Source: a virus. Taken from it: a stretch of DNA of 40,432 bases. A program made the position numbers and the translations under genes. The stretch spans positions 1-40,432 of IMG/VR virus record IMGVR_UViG_3300029266_001186. The stretch is one strand, 5' to 3'. This document shows positions 17,208 through 24,655 of the stretch, one piece after another (within the stretch, counting starts at the first letter, position 1; each line of letters opens with the position of its first letter). The notes beneath the pieces were generated by a model. The model did not search any database. It saw nothing but the letters and a program-made list of their open reading frames with translations, and was not told the DNA's origin.

Positions 17208-17624
17208 CTATTGACCTGGTACTATAAGCTTTGAAACCTTAGTTTCTTTTGTGTCTACAAAGAATTCTTCAACACTGAAGTGTTCTGAGTTTACTGCAAA
17301 CATTGCTATAAAGCTGAGTATATCTTGTTTATCTGATAAGTAGAATTCAGAGAATGTATCTACTAGTCTTCTTTCTTCTTTGACAGTTTTACCAGTCTGT
17401 TGGTTAGGATTTTTTAATCTCATTGGTTGTCCTTCATCATCTAATTTAGGAACCATGTGATATGATTGTTTCATAACTTTACTGATAACAGCTAAGATGC
17501 TTGACGATGGGTCAAACATAGCTTCTACGTATGGTGAGTCTGAACTCACAGGTATTAATGTAAAGGATTTTGTGTTTCTGAAGGTAGAATTAACTAACAT
17601 CATGTTCTGTCCAATTTGTGCCAT
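17208..17624 (-). CDS. Hypothetical protein of the replication block, 138 aa
   Basis: I do not recognise this protein with certainty. It starts MAQIGQNMMLVNSTFRNTKS, has a beta-rich front half with YVEAMFDPSSSILAVISKVM, a central charged segment (NQQTGKTVKEERRLVDTFSE) and a C-terminal half ending SKLIVPGQ. It has no enzyme motif, membrane segment or signal peptide. It is encoded between the PDDEXK nuclease/unknown pair and PolB and is followed by a terminator-like hairpin, so it probably works in replication or recombination. It ends in TAG, which shows that TAG is a stop codon in this genome. Confidence 0.6.
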   Translation of the reverse strand: MAQIGQNMMLVNSTFRNTKSFTLIPVSSDSPYVEAMFDPSSSILAVISKVMKQSYHMVPKLDDEGQPMRLKNPNQQTGKTVKEERRLVDTFSEFYLSDKQDILSFIAMFAVNSEHFSVEEFFVDTKETKVSKLIVPGQ

Positions 17625-17633
17625 AATATATTT

Positions 17634-18209
17634 TTATTTTTTCAAAGATATAAAACTATCCTTTAATAATTGAGAAATAATATAATTATTATCTATCATT
17701 GTTTCTTTGTCTAAGTCTGGTGGTGTGCATATCTCATGCACATTAGCTATATCTTCTGGATCTACTCCTAGGAATTTAGCATACTCATCATGACTCTCTT
17801 CCGGTGATAGAAATGAATGTATATATTCACTTACCTTATCATCATAACCAAAGAAATCTAATATATTGATTTTTCCATCTACAGTAAATCTTGAATACTT
17901 ACCTGCAATGAAGTTATCATAGTCAAACTTTATTTTATTAAAGTCAAATACAAATAAATGTCTAGCTTTATCTAGCTCAATCTGTTTTAAAAAGTATTTG
18001 TTAGTCAGTAAGTTCTGCTTAACAAATACTTTAAATACATCATTCATTTTTGTATGATATAAACATAAAAACATCCTATCATCAACAGAGTACACATCTT
18101 CCCAAGCTATATAAGTTTGCTTAGGAACATGTGATAAGCCTTTTTTTAATCCTAATAAAGGATACATAAAAACTTTACTCTTTTGAAAATAATCTGTGTA
18201 AACACCCAT
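17634..18209 (-). CDS. Hypothetical protein, 191 aa
   Basis: No family is recognised. The protein is aromatic-rich (Phe, Tyr) and starts MGVYTDYFQKSKVFMYPLLG. It has a charged middle (FVFDFNKIKFDYDNFIAGKY) and an acidic C-terminal part with SPEESHDEYAKFLGVDPEDI. A mixed alpha/beta cytoplasmic fold is likely, and no catalytic triad is obvious. It starts two bases before the stop of the PDDEXK nuclease gene region and is followed closely by the next gene, so the three are co-translated. A role with the nuclease is possible from position alone. Confidence 0.6.
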   Translation of the reverse strand: MGVYTDYFQKSKVFMYPLLGLKKGLSHVPKQTYIAWEDVYSVDDRMFLCLYHTKMNDVFKVFVKQNLLTNKYFLKQIELDKARHLFVFDFNKIKFDYDNFIAGKYSRFTVDGKINILDFFGYDDKVSEYIHSFLSPEESHDEYAKFLGVDPEDIANVHEICTPPDLDKETMIDNNYIISQLLKDSFISLKK

Positions 18210-18210
18210 A

Positions 18211-19197
18211 TTATAATTTAACTTTATTCACTAAGAATTCCATAGGTAAACTATAATTTTTACTATTATAATGAAATTCAGCTGTTTTTAATGAACCACC
18301 TAGACCATCTGCCCAGTCATTCATAGATTGATCTGATACATCAAATACATAAACTTGGTTATATTTATCTATAACAATAAACTTAAACAAAATCTTATAT
18401 TCATCCTTATCATCTCCCAGGGTATCATACACTAGTTTAGAGTATATAGCAGCCTGAAGCCAATAGTTATAATAATCTACTGACTCACTAAAATCAGTAA
18501 TAGTTTTACCTGATGTTTTTAAATCACAAATAATAACTTCTTTCTTATCTGTGTCAACCTGATAATAATCTACATATCCATGTAAACCAAATGGCATCTT
18601 TTGTAAATCAGATTTTAGATACTGTTCACTGTGCGTTGTTATATTATCTAATTCAAAATCTGTCTCAGTTGTTTTAAATAATTCTGTAACATCTTTGTTA
18701 TCCTCTAATATAGCAACCTTACCTATACAGTTCTGAAGAGTATCTTGATCTACTACATCTATATTAGTATTAGATAAGAACTTCCAATATGGTTCATTAT
18801 CCTCAGTAATAACTTTATTTAGTCTTTGTGCATCTGTTTTAAGAGACTGGAAAAGATTTAAAGTTTTTAATGATTCTAAGGCCTGTACCTCACATAGATC
18901 TAATGTTTCTGCATTAGTATGAATAGACATATCTTTCATTACTTTTCTAATGTTATCACTTGGTGCTTTACCTGGTACAATATTAAACTTCTTATGTAAG
19001 TTTTCAGGTTCAAATAATAAACAGTGAACAAGCTTACCTTCTACAAGGTGCTTGTCTGTTCTTACTTCTCTATCAAATAGTATATAGTCCTTATAAAATA
19101 AGGATGGTGAAAATAATAATTTATTTAAAGAAGAATAGCTAAAGCAAAACTTTTTGTTTGCATAAAACTTTTCTTCTTGTTGTTCATTTCTTTTCAT
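18211..19197 (-). CDS. PDDEXK-type phage nuclease (YqaJ/Cas4-like, DUF3799 family)
   Basis: The protein starts MKRNEQQEEKFYANKK, and its FSYSSLNKLLFSPSLFYKDY segment is the usual opening of phage exonucleases of this type. The helix LVEGKLVHCLLFEPE follows, then the catalytic core GLHGYVDYY (Asp210) and VIICDLKTSGK (Asp225, Lys227), and the QAAIYSKL helix (Gln248) of motif IV. Such proteins act as 5'-3' exonucleases in phage recombination or host DNA breakdown and would supply ssDNA to the SSB and annealing ATPase encoded downstream. I chose the ATG at 19197 over an in-frame TTG at 19212. The start overlaps the small ORF ending at 19184. Confidence 0.82.
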   Translation of the reverse strand: MKRNEQQEEKFYANKKFCFSYSSLNKLLFSPSLFYKDYILFDREVRTDKHLVEGKLVHCLLFEPENLHKKFNIVPGKAPSDNIRKVMKDMSIHTNAETLDLCEVQALESLKTLNLFQSLKTDAQRLNKVITEDNEPYWKFLSNTNIDVVDQDTLQNCIGKVAILEDNKDVTELFKTTETDFELDNITTHSEQYLKSDLQKMPFGLHGYVDYYQVDTDKKEVIICDLKTSGKTITDFSESVDYYNYWLQAAIYSKLVYDTLGDDKDEYKILFKFIVIDKYNQVYVFDVSDQSMNDWADGLGGSLKTAEFHYNSKNYSLPMEFLVNKVKL

Positions 19198-19309
19198 TTT
19201 TTGGATTTTCAATTATATCAAGCTTTTGTTGAAGTTTTTGTATTGCTAATATAACTTCAGGTGTTTGATGTACTTTTTCTTTATACAATAAGATTGTCTG
19301 TGATATCAT
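19184..19309 (-). CDS. Small helical protein overlapping its neighbours, 41 aa
   Basis: A 41-codon frame starts at an ATG inside the end of the large paralogue gene and ends just inside the nuclease gene. The product (MISQTILLYKEKVHQTPEVI onward) is a charged helix with a leucine/isoleucine pattern (LAIQKLQQKLDIIE) suggestive of a short coiled coil. It fills a gap otherwise left between two densely packed genes, overlapping by 29 and 14 bases. That makes translation plausible but not certain. Confidence 0.4.
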   Translation of the reverse strand: MISQTILLYKEKVHQTPEVILAIQKLQQKLDIIENPKNEKK

Positions 19310-20513
19310 CAGTCTCAAGTCCTTCTGTTTTTGCTTGCTCATTTTTTTCTATTATTAAATTATTTAGTAAGTTATCTTTTAATCTTAAGTCTGACAAGTT
19401 TATTGCAAATACTTCTGCTGTTTTACCAATTAAAGAATCCAGAACAACTCTCATTAATCTTTCTCTTGTATGATCTAATGCAAATTTAGTTAATTTATTG
19501 TCATCAATTAAACTCTTAATAAAGTTATTATAGGGCCAGATTGATGTTTGATTACCACAATTAGAATATTTTTCTAGTCTCCTTCTCATTGCTTTTACAT
19601 TAACACTGTTCCAGTTATCTGTATCCTTAAGCCAATCATAGTTCCAATAATATACACTACTAACAACATCAAAAGATTTTTCCAGGTTACAGTTTGCTAG
19701 CATTTCTAAAGCTAAAGATCTGTTTTGCCTATCATTACTTTTAACCATTGCTTCAACATTATTATACTCACTATTTTCTATAGTAGCCAGTTCTTCATCA
19801 ATTATAGCTGTGATGGCTGTATCATATAATATAGTCTTAGTAGACAATGCATCTAATATACCTTGATAAGTTGGAGCATCTGATTCATGTAAAACAATAT
19901 CTCTACTACCAGGAACAGTGACATTATGTTTTTCATACATAACATCAACAAAACTTTTAAAACTATCTGTTATATCTTGAGTTTTTGCACCTTGATTATA
20001 ATTGTAAGGTATATTAACACGTACCATTAAATCTTTATCTAATGAATTAACCATCTCTCTAGCTTTATCCAATGCAGCATCAGATAACAGAGATGCATTT
20101 TTAATATCTGTCAAGAATTCAAAGAATAATTTGAATGGAACACATTTATTCCACTCACAATCAAATAAATCATTAAAAAACTTTTCTGATACTATATGAA
20201 CATCAGCTTTTTGTGGATCTCTTATAACTTTACAGTTATATTTCTCTTTAAGTAAGTCCACTTTTTGTCTAGGTAAATCTAGTTTTGGAAATCTATATAG
20301 AGTCTTATCTTGTATAGTGAAAGTTTCTGTTGGTTTAAAATCAATACCAATCTCTTTTCTTTCTTCATGTCCTATGTGCCAATTGCTTGTGTTGCCCATC
20401 CAGTATCCATCAAAATTATATTCAATACCGGATGAATGTAACTTAGCAGTTTTACCTGTACCTATTACATTCTCATCTCTAATCTGAAATGATATTACTA
20501 GTTTTTTTTTCAT
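19281..20513 (-). CDS. Large unknown protein of the MoxR/VWA cassette, paralogue 2, 410 aa
   Basis: I recognise no named family, but the protein resembles its upstream neighbour (20479-21558). Both carry a segment F/I-x-x-P-K-x-x-x-x-x-x-(V/R)-x-x-(L/A)-K-E-(K/H)-x-x-x-(V/I), followed by x-x-A-D-(V/L)-(H/I)-I, and later an IIDEELA/IMDEQLL helix followed by a SLALEML/ALALKII helix. It starts with beta strands (KKLVISFQIRDENVIG) and a YWMGNTSNWHIGHEERKEIG segment; the rest is mainly helical. It is encoded directly after the MoxR ATPase gene and its paralogue, so it is likely a partner or substrate of the ATPase. The start overlaps the previous gene by 35 bases. Confidence 0.65.
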   Translation of the reverse strand: MKKKLVISFQIRDENVIGTGKTAKLHSSGIEYNFDGYWMGNTSNWHIGHEERKEIGIDFKPTETFTIQDKTLYRFPKLDLPRQKVDLLKEKYNCKVIRDPQKADVHIVSEKFFNDLFDCEWNKCVPFKLFFEFLTDIKNASLLSDAALDKAREMVNSLDKDLMVRVNIPYNYNQGAKTQDITDSFKSFVDVMYEKHNVTVPGSRDIVLHESDAPTYQGILDALSTKTILYDTAITAIIDEELATIENSEYNNVEAMVKSNDRQNRSLALEMLANCNLEKSFDVVSSVYYWNYDWLKDTDNWNSVNVKAMRRRLEKYSNCGNQTSIWPYNNFIKSLIDDNKLTKFALDHTRERLMRVVLDSLIGKTAEVFAINLSDLRLKDNLLNNLIIEKNEQAKTEGLETDDITDNLIV

Positions 20514-21558
20514 TTGTATTTTTTAAGTATTGTTGATATTCTTTTTTTACTGCCACCTTAAATGTATAAAGGTCTCTATTGTGTATACTAATCTCTTTCC
20601 TTACTATAGGTTCTAAGTATCTAAAAGTTGTTTTGCATAACTTCTCTTCTTTTTCTAACCATAGTATCATGTCTTGTGCACTTCTGTTCTCAAATGATCT
20701 GAAATTAGATGCTTCAATCCAGTACTGTAGATCTTTATCTCTATTATCTGCATATGTTATTTGATTACAATTTTTAGCAAATTGCCATAGTAAATGATAA
20801 TTTGTTTTATAACATATACTAGGGATAATTTTAAGAGCTAAAGCTTTATCATCACTTGAAGAACAAAGTTGTCTATCAAGATCTGCTAGCAATTGCTCAT
20901 CCATAATCATCTTAGATGCAGAACTATGTAGTACTGTCTCAGCGTCAATAACACTCAACTGTGTAGTATCTATAAGATGAGCTATATTTAATGCCATACC
21001 TGTGAGCATCCATTCATCATAAACACTACTTTCTATATCTAAATCATAGTATCTCACCTTTTCAGTTAATCTACTAGTTATTAGAGTTGGAACACTTGAT
21101 TTAAAAATTGCTAATTCAAAAGGGTGTGTAGCTGTATTACGGCCTCCAGTAGTTTCATAGTTCCATAACTTTGCCATCATAATAGTACTGGGTATATTAT
21201 CCCCATTACATATCTTATCATATGGCGTTATATCACCATGACCTATAATTAGATCAGCTAAGTCAAAATTATTTGTTACAGATATATTGTGCTCCTTAAG
21301 AGCTGCTTTTAATCTATCTTGTGATACACTGCACTTAGGTAATATAAAAGCTTTCTTTTTGGTTCTAAAAGTTGTACCATCTTCTGTAGGTACTGTTAAT
21401 ATAGTGTGTATTTTCTCATATGTTGTTTGATCTTGAGTACATAATACTTTATTTACCTCACCAGAACTAGAAAGGACACCATAAACAGTGTCCTTTTCTA
21501 ATCCAAAGTAAGTTAAAGCATCAGTATCAAAATCTTGATATACTGATTTATTTGCCAT
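20479..21558 (-). CDS. Large unknown protein of the MoxR/VWA cassette, paralogue 1, 359 aa
   Basis: The protein starts MANKSVYQDFDTDALTYFGL. It has an N-terminal alpha/beta domain (KKAFILPKCSVSQDRLKAAL and NFDLADLIIGHGDI) that aligns by eye with paralogue 2, followed by a largely helical domain containing KMIMDEQLLADLDRQL and ALALKIIPSICYKTNYHLLW. No nucleotide-binding or nuclease motif is seen. It starts one base after the MoxR gene, so it is translated from the same transcript. The order metallopeptidase-VWA, MoxR, paralogue 1, paralogue 2 suggests one protein machine. Its function is unknown; a scaffold or adaptor is inferred from context. Confidence 0.65.
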   Translation of the reverse strand: MANKSVYQDFDTDALTYFGLEKDTVYGVLSSSGEVNKVLCTQDQTTYEKIHTILTVPTEDGTTFRTKKKAFILPKCSVSQDRLKAALKEHNISVTNNFDLADLIIGHGDITPYDKICNGDNIPSTIMMAKLWNYETTGGRNTATHPFELAIFKSSVPTLITSRLTEKVRYYDLDIESSVYDEWMLTGMALNIAHLIDTTQLSVIDAETVLHSSASKMIMDEQLLADLDRQLCSSSDDKALALKIIPSICYKTNYHLLWQFAKNCNQITYADNRDKDLQYWIEASNFRSFENRSAQDMILWLEKEEKLCKTTFRYLEPIVRKEISIHNRDLYTFKVAVKKEYQQYLKNTNEKKTSNIISD

Positions 21559-21559
21559 C

Positions 21560-22831
21560 CTATTTCATTGTCATTTTAATTATTGCTGGGTTCATCATAA
21601 GTTTATTAAACTTTTGTTTATTACCATTGAAGATAGTTCTTATCACTAAATACTTTAGATCATTTGTAAAGTAATCTTTAGTAGCTAATGAATTAATTCT
21701 ATCTGTAATTTTTGTACTTATAGTATTTTCTTTAGAATATACTACAGCATAATTACCTAATCTTGTTGCTAAAGTAGCAGCAATATCAGCACGGTATGTA
21801 TCATCTTGACCAATACAACTTCTAAGTTCACCTAAAATATATGATTCATTTTCATGAGTCAATAGATCTTTTGGAGAAACTAACTTGTCAAGTTTGTTAT
21901 TGATAAATGTAGTAAACATAGAAGCAAATGCATCTCCTACAGAACCTTCACCAATCATTTGTATTAGTGCTAAGTTATCTTCAAACTTCTCAAAACTAGA
22001 GATAGAATTAAAGAACGTTGTAATAGATCTTGCATTAGTTTCTTGCGTTACTAATTCCGGGTGCAGCAACAAGAAGTTAATACATCTTGAATCTATGCCA
22101 GCACCTTCCGCCCACTCAGCCCACACGTTAACATCAAACTTAAGATTAGCAGTTACATATCTAGTCTTCTGTGCACTATCTACACTGTTAACCATATAGT
22201 CTCCGTTATCTGGATTTGCTGTTAGCATAATATGCCAGTCTTTTGGTAATTTCCATGAGATATAAGTCTGACGGTCTATTAATTCCATAACTGCTTGAAT
22301 AAATCTTGTGTCAGCTCTATTCCAGTCATCTAATAATAATATACCACCTGCTTTTTTATCTGCAATCCATTCAGGTGCACAATAAGACATTCTATTCTTA
22401 CCTGTCATTTTATATCCGGTCTTCAGATAATGTTCTACAGCAAGCTCATCAACCCACATACCTACTTTCTTAATTGTAGTGCTTGGCATTTTAGCCAGGT
22501 CAGATGATGCAGCTGTTCTTTGTGCCGCAGTATAAGATATGTCATCAATTTTCTTAGCAGCTACAGTTTTTTCCTTATACATTTGGAACTGTCTTACTGG
22601 AAAACCTACTAGGTCACCTAATTCTTCTATCTGTGCTAGGTTTAACTTTACAAATTCTAAGTTGTTGTCTTTTGCAAGCTCAACTATTGTTGAAGTTTTA
22701 CCAATACCTGATTCTCCTACAACTTCTACAGATACAGGACCCTTCCCATTACTCTGTAGATATCTATTATTTGTTATTATGTGATTTACAAAACCTTTTA
22801 ACTCTGTTACATTTAAATTTACTTGTGCCAT
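21560..22831 (-). CDS. MoxR-type AAA+ ATPase
   Basis: The 423-residue protein has a clear AAA+ core: Walker A GESGIGKT (39-46, Lys45), Walker B ILLLDDWNRAD (Asp168, Asp169), and sensor 1 in IMLTANPDNGDY (Asn206). The LxDxxNRA form and the N-terminal position of the core match the MoxR branch. MoxR ATPases typically work with VWA-domain proteins to remodel or activate other proteins, as in RavA-ViaA and NorQ-NorD, and N4-like phages carry a related pair. Here the VWA partner gene ends 8 bases upstream. The C-terminal 200 residues form a helical domain. Confidence 0.9.
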   Translation of the reverse strand: MAQVNLNVTELKGFVNHIITNNRYLQSNGKGPVSVEVVGESGIGKTSTIVELAKDNNLEFVKLNLAQIEELGDLVGFPVRQFQMYKEKTVAAKKIDDISYTAAQRTAASSDLAKMPSTTIKKVGMWVDELAVEHYLKTGYKMTGKNRMSYCAPEWIADKKAGGILLLDDWNRADTRFIQAVMELIDRQTYISWKLPKDWHIMLTANPDNGDYMVNSVDSAQKTRYVTANLKFDVNVWAEWAEGAGIDSRCINFLLLHPELVTQETNARSITTFFNSISSFEKFEDNLALIQMIGEGSVGDAFASMFTTFINNKLDKLVSPKDLLTHENESYILGELRSCIGQDDTYRADIAATLATRLGNYAVVYSKENTISTKITDRINSLATKDYFTNDLKYLVIRTIFNGNKQKFNKLMMNPAIIKMTMK

Positions 22832-22838
22832 TTTTTTA

Positions 22839-24002
22839 TTAATTTAATTTAATTACTTTTCCTGGTAACTCATCATTTACATCTGATATACTGCTTAAAC
22901 ACCATAAGGTATTTTTTGGACAGTTCTCAGGTGGATATGCTTCACCATCTGTTAGATATACTAGAGCTGTATAAGCTCCTTTATTTTCATTAAAATGATC
23001 TATAACTGGTTGAAATGATGTACCACCTCTACCATGTATTTCCCAATCTTTTTTAGGATTGAATTCTTCTACAGTTCTAAGACTAGTATCACACTGTGCT
23101 ACTGATATCTTATGTCCTGTTTTAGACATATGTGCTAACTCACTAAAGAATTCCTTTAGCTCTTCATTATTTACAGATCCTGATGTGTCAACACCAACAA
23201 GGATATGATTCTTAAACTTAATCTTCAGTCCCGGATTAGCTGCATAACGTTTGTTATATTTACGTCTCAGCTTTTTAGTATATATAATACTAGAATTCCC
23301 AACAAATCTTCTTAAGTATGCTTTCCAGTCAAATTTAGCTGGCTCTATATGCAAAAGTCTTCTTATAAGATCAGATAACTCACCAGGTACACTACCACAT
23401 CTCTTCTCAGTAGTTTCAGCAGCTTGTTTTAATTGGTGCTCTACCTGCTTTTCCATTAGTTTTTTCTCTGGCTCAGACATATCATCAAAATCATTCCATG
23501 TACCATGACAGTATTGTGATTCACCATTCATCTTATCCATTAGACTATCTAATGAAGGACAGGTCCCATCCTGTTGTGCTTGTTCTAAAAGCTCATAATA
23601 CTTTTTAGTACCTGCTCTTTTAGGTAATTGTAACTCAGGAAAACTACTCAACAACAGTCCACCGTCTGGCAGCTTGCTTTCATTTATATATTGATTTATC
23701 TCTAGATCTGCTGCTATATTAAATAGTTTGTGATCAGTATATAAATCTCTCAATAATAAATGTCCAAATGCTATATGTAATAGCTCATGTTTAATCAAAC
23801 CAAATCTGTGGTCTTCACTTAAATTGTTGTAGAATTCTGGGTTTATAGTCAACTGCATACCAATACCATGTTTACTTACTCCTGCTGTAGGAATCTGTTC
23901 ACTATAAGTCTTATTGATACCAATTAAAAAAAGCCCGTAAAAGGGCTCTGTAAATATTAGGTTCTTGGTTGTTCTAGCAACCTGATCTTGTATGTTAATC
24001 AT
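22839..24002 (-). CDS. VWA domain protein with N-terminal metallopeptidase-like domain (DUF2201 type)
   Basis: The 387-residue protein has a DUF2201-type N-terminal domain: EPFYGLFLIGIN, then IPTAGVSKHG, FGLIKHELLHIAFGH with the zinc-peptidase HExxH motif (His72, Glu73, His76), and FNIAADLEINQYI. A charged linker (about 170-260) follows, then a VWA domain with the MIDAS motif VGVDTSGS (272-276), the conserved Thr in GRGGTSFQP (328), and YLTDGEAYPP (Asp352). Proteins of this architecture are typically encoded next to MoxR ATPases, as here (8 bases apart). A strong terminator-like hairpin lies inside codons 18-26. The ATG at 24002 is kept because the conserved family segment starts at about residue 15. 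Confidence 0.9.
   Translation of the reverse strand: MINIQDQVARTTKNLIFTEPFYGLFLIGINKTYSEQIPTAGVSKHGIGMQLTINPEFYNNLSEDHRFGLIKHELLHIAFGHLLLRDLYTDHKLFNIAADLEINQYINESKLPDGGLLLSSFPELQLPKRAGTKKYYELLEQAQQDGTCPSLDSLMDKMNGESQYCHGTWNDFDDMSEPEKKLMEKQVEHQLKQAAETTEKRCGSVPGELSDLIRRLLHIEPAKFDWKAYLRRFVGNSSIIYTKKLRRKYNKRYAANPGLKIKFKNHILVGVDTSGSVNNEELKEFFSELAHMSKTGHKISVAQCDTSLRTVEEFNPKKDWEIHGRGGTSFQPVIDHFNENKGAYTALVYLTDGEAYPPENCPKNTLWCLSSISDVNDELPGKVIKLN
23926..23949 (-). terminator. Terminator-like hairpin inside the start of the VWA gene
   Basis: The reverse strand reads AGAGCCC, loop TTTTAC, GGGCTTT with a total run of seven T (A-run at 23926-23932). The stem is seven pairs with one G-T wobble. It lies in codons 18-26 of the metallopeptidase-VWA gene, so it would cut off MoxR and the downstream genes unless read through. 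Confidence 0.6.
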
Positions 24003-24288
24003 TTCTCATTATTTTATCTAGAATTTCATTATAGATTTGATCCATGCGTTCTGAATCTATATAAGCATATATTTTAATAGTGTCTGTATGATAATGAAAT
24101 GATATTGCATCACCAAAATTTCTTCTATTTTTAAATACTAAAGCTTTATGCATTAATGTATCCATCATCATATCTTCAGGATAATTATTCTTATATATAT
24201 GCCAGGCAACTTGTTGATCTTCTTTTGATCCTGACAGCATTTCTTTTAATCTAAAAAACTCCTCAATTGTTATTATTTTCTTGGTCAT
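23995..24288 (-). CDS. Hypothetical protein, 97 aa
   Basis: This short protein starts MTKKIITIEEFFRLKEMLSG and has a helical, charged front half, an ALVFKNRRNFGDAISFHYH segment, and a C-terminal helix (RMDQIYNEILDKIMRND). No family is recognised. The start lies 26 bases inside the RusA-like gene and its stop overlaps the VWA gene start by 8 bases, so it is part of the same translationally coupled run. Its location between the resolvase-like gene and the MoxR/VWA cassette does not decide which it belongs to. Confidence 0.6.
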   Translation of the reverse strand: MTKKIITIEEFFRLKEMLSGSKEDQQVAWHIYKNNYPEDMMMDTLMHKALVFKNRRNFGDAISFHYHTDTIKIYAYIDSERMDQIYNEILDKIMRND

Positions 24289-24652
24289 CTTTTAATATTT
24301 CTATCCATACTCCCGGTTTATCTTTATCATATGTATACTGTACAAAAACAGGTAGTATAAATTCTGCATTATCATCTTCTATCCACCCTGCTTTAACCAT
24401 ATCATCTTGCACGGTCTGTGCAGGATTTATATAGTCAAACTTATGGCGGCTGCCTCTGACAAATGTGAAAGATATTTTTGCTGGTAATGAATGTTTAGCT
24501 AGCTCAGCTTTAAACTCTTCTGCATGTTTTGCATAATAATCTTTAGCTATCTTTCTATAATTCATTACAGCTTTACTAGCTATAAAGTATTTTCCTGTCC
24601 ATCTACGGCCATTCTTACTACTGGGAACTGATCCTGGTATCCACCATTTCAT
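24263..24652 (-). CDS. RusA-like Holliday junction resolvase
   Basis: The 129-residue protein follows the RusA pattern: an IPGSVPSSKNGRRW start (V-P-x-S-K-N element), a helix of the length seen in the family, SFTFVRGSRHKFDYINPAQT with the metal-binding Asp73, and MVKAGWIEDDNAEF with the acidic pair Asp93-Asp94. RusA dimers cut four-way junctions and act in phage genome resolution before packaging. In the usual D-x-D-N element the second Asp appears to be Ile here (DYIN), so activity may differ or the alignment may be shifted. It lies between the primase and the MoxR/VWA cassette. Confidence 0.75.
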   Translation of the reverse strand: MKWWIPGSVPSSKNGRRWTGKYFIASKAVMNYRKIAKDYYAKHAEEFKAELAKHSLPAKISFTFVRGSRHKFDYINPAQTVQDDMVKAGWIEDDNAEFILPVFVQYTYDKDKPGVWIEILKDDQENNNN

Positions 24653-24655
24653 AAT

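Noticed and set aside
17190-17210. Reassigned TAG codon, as known in some crAss-like phages
   Set aside because: The gene ending at 17208 uses TAG as a stop right before a terminator, and the large genes are open without in-frame TAG. The standard code fits.
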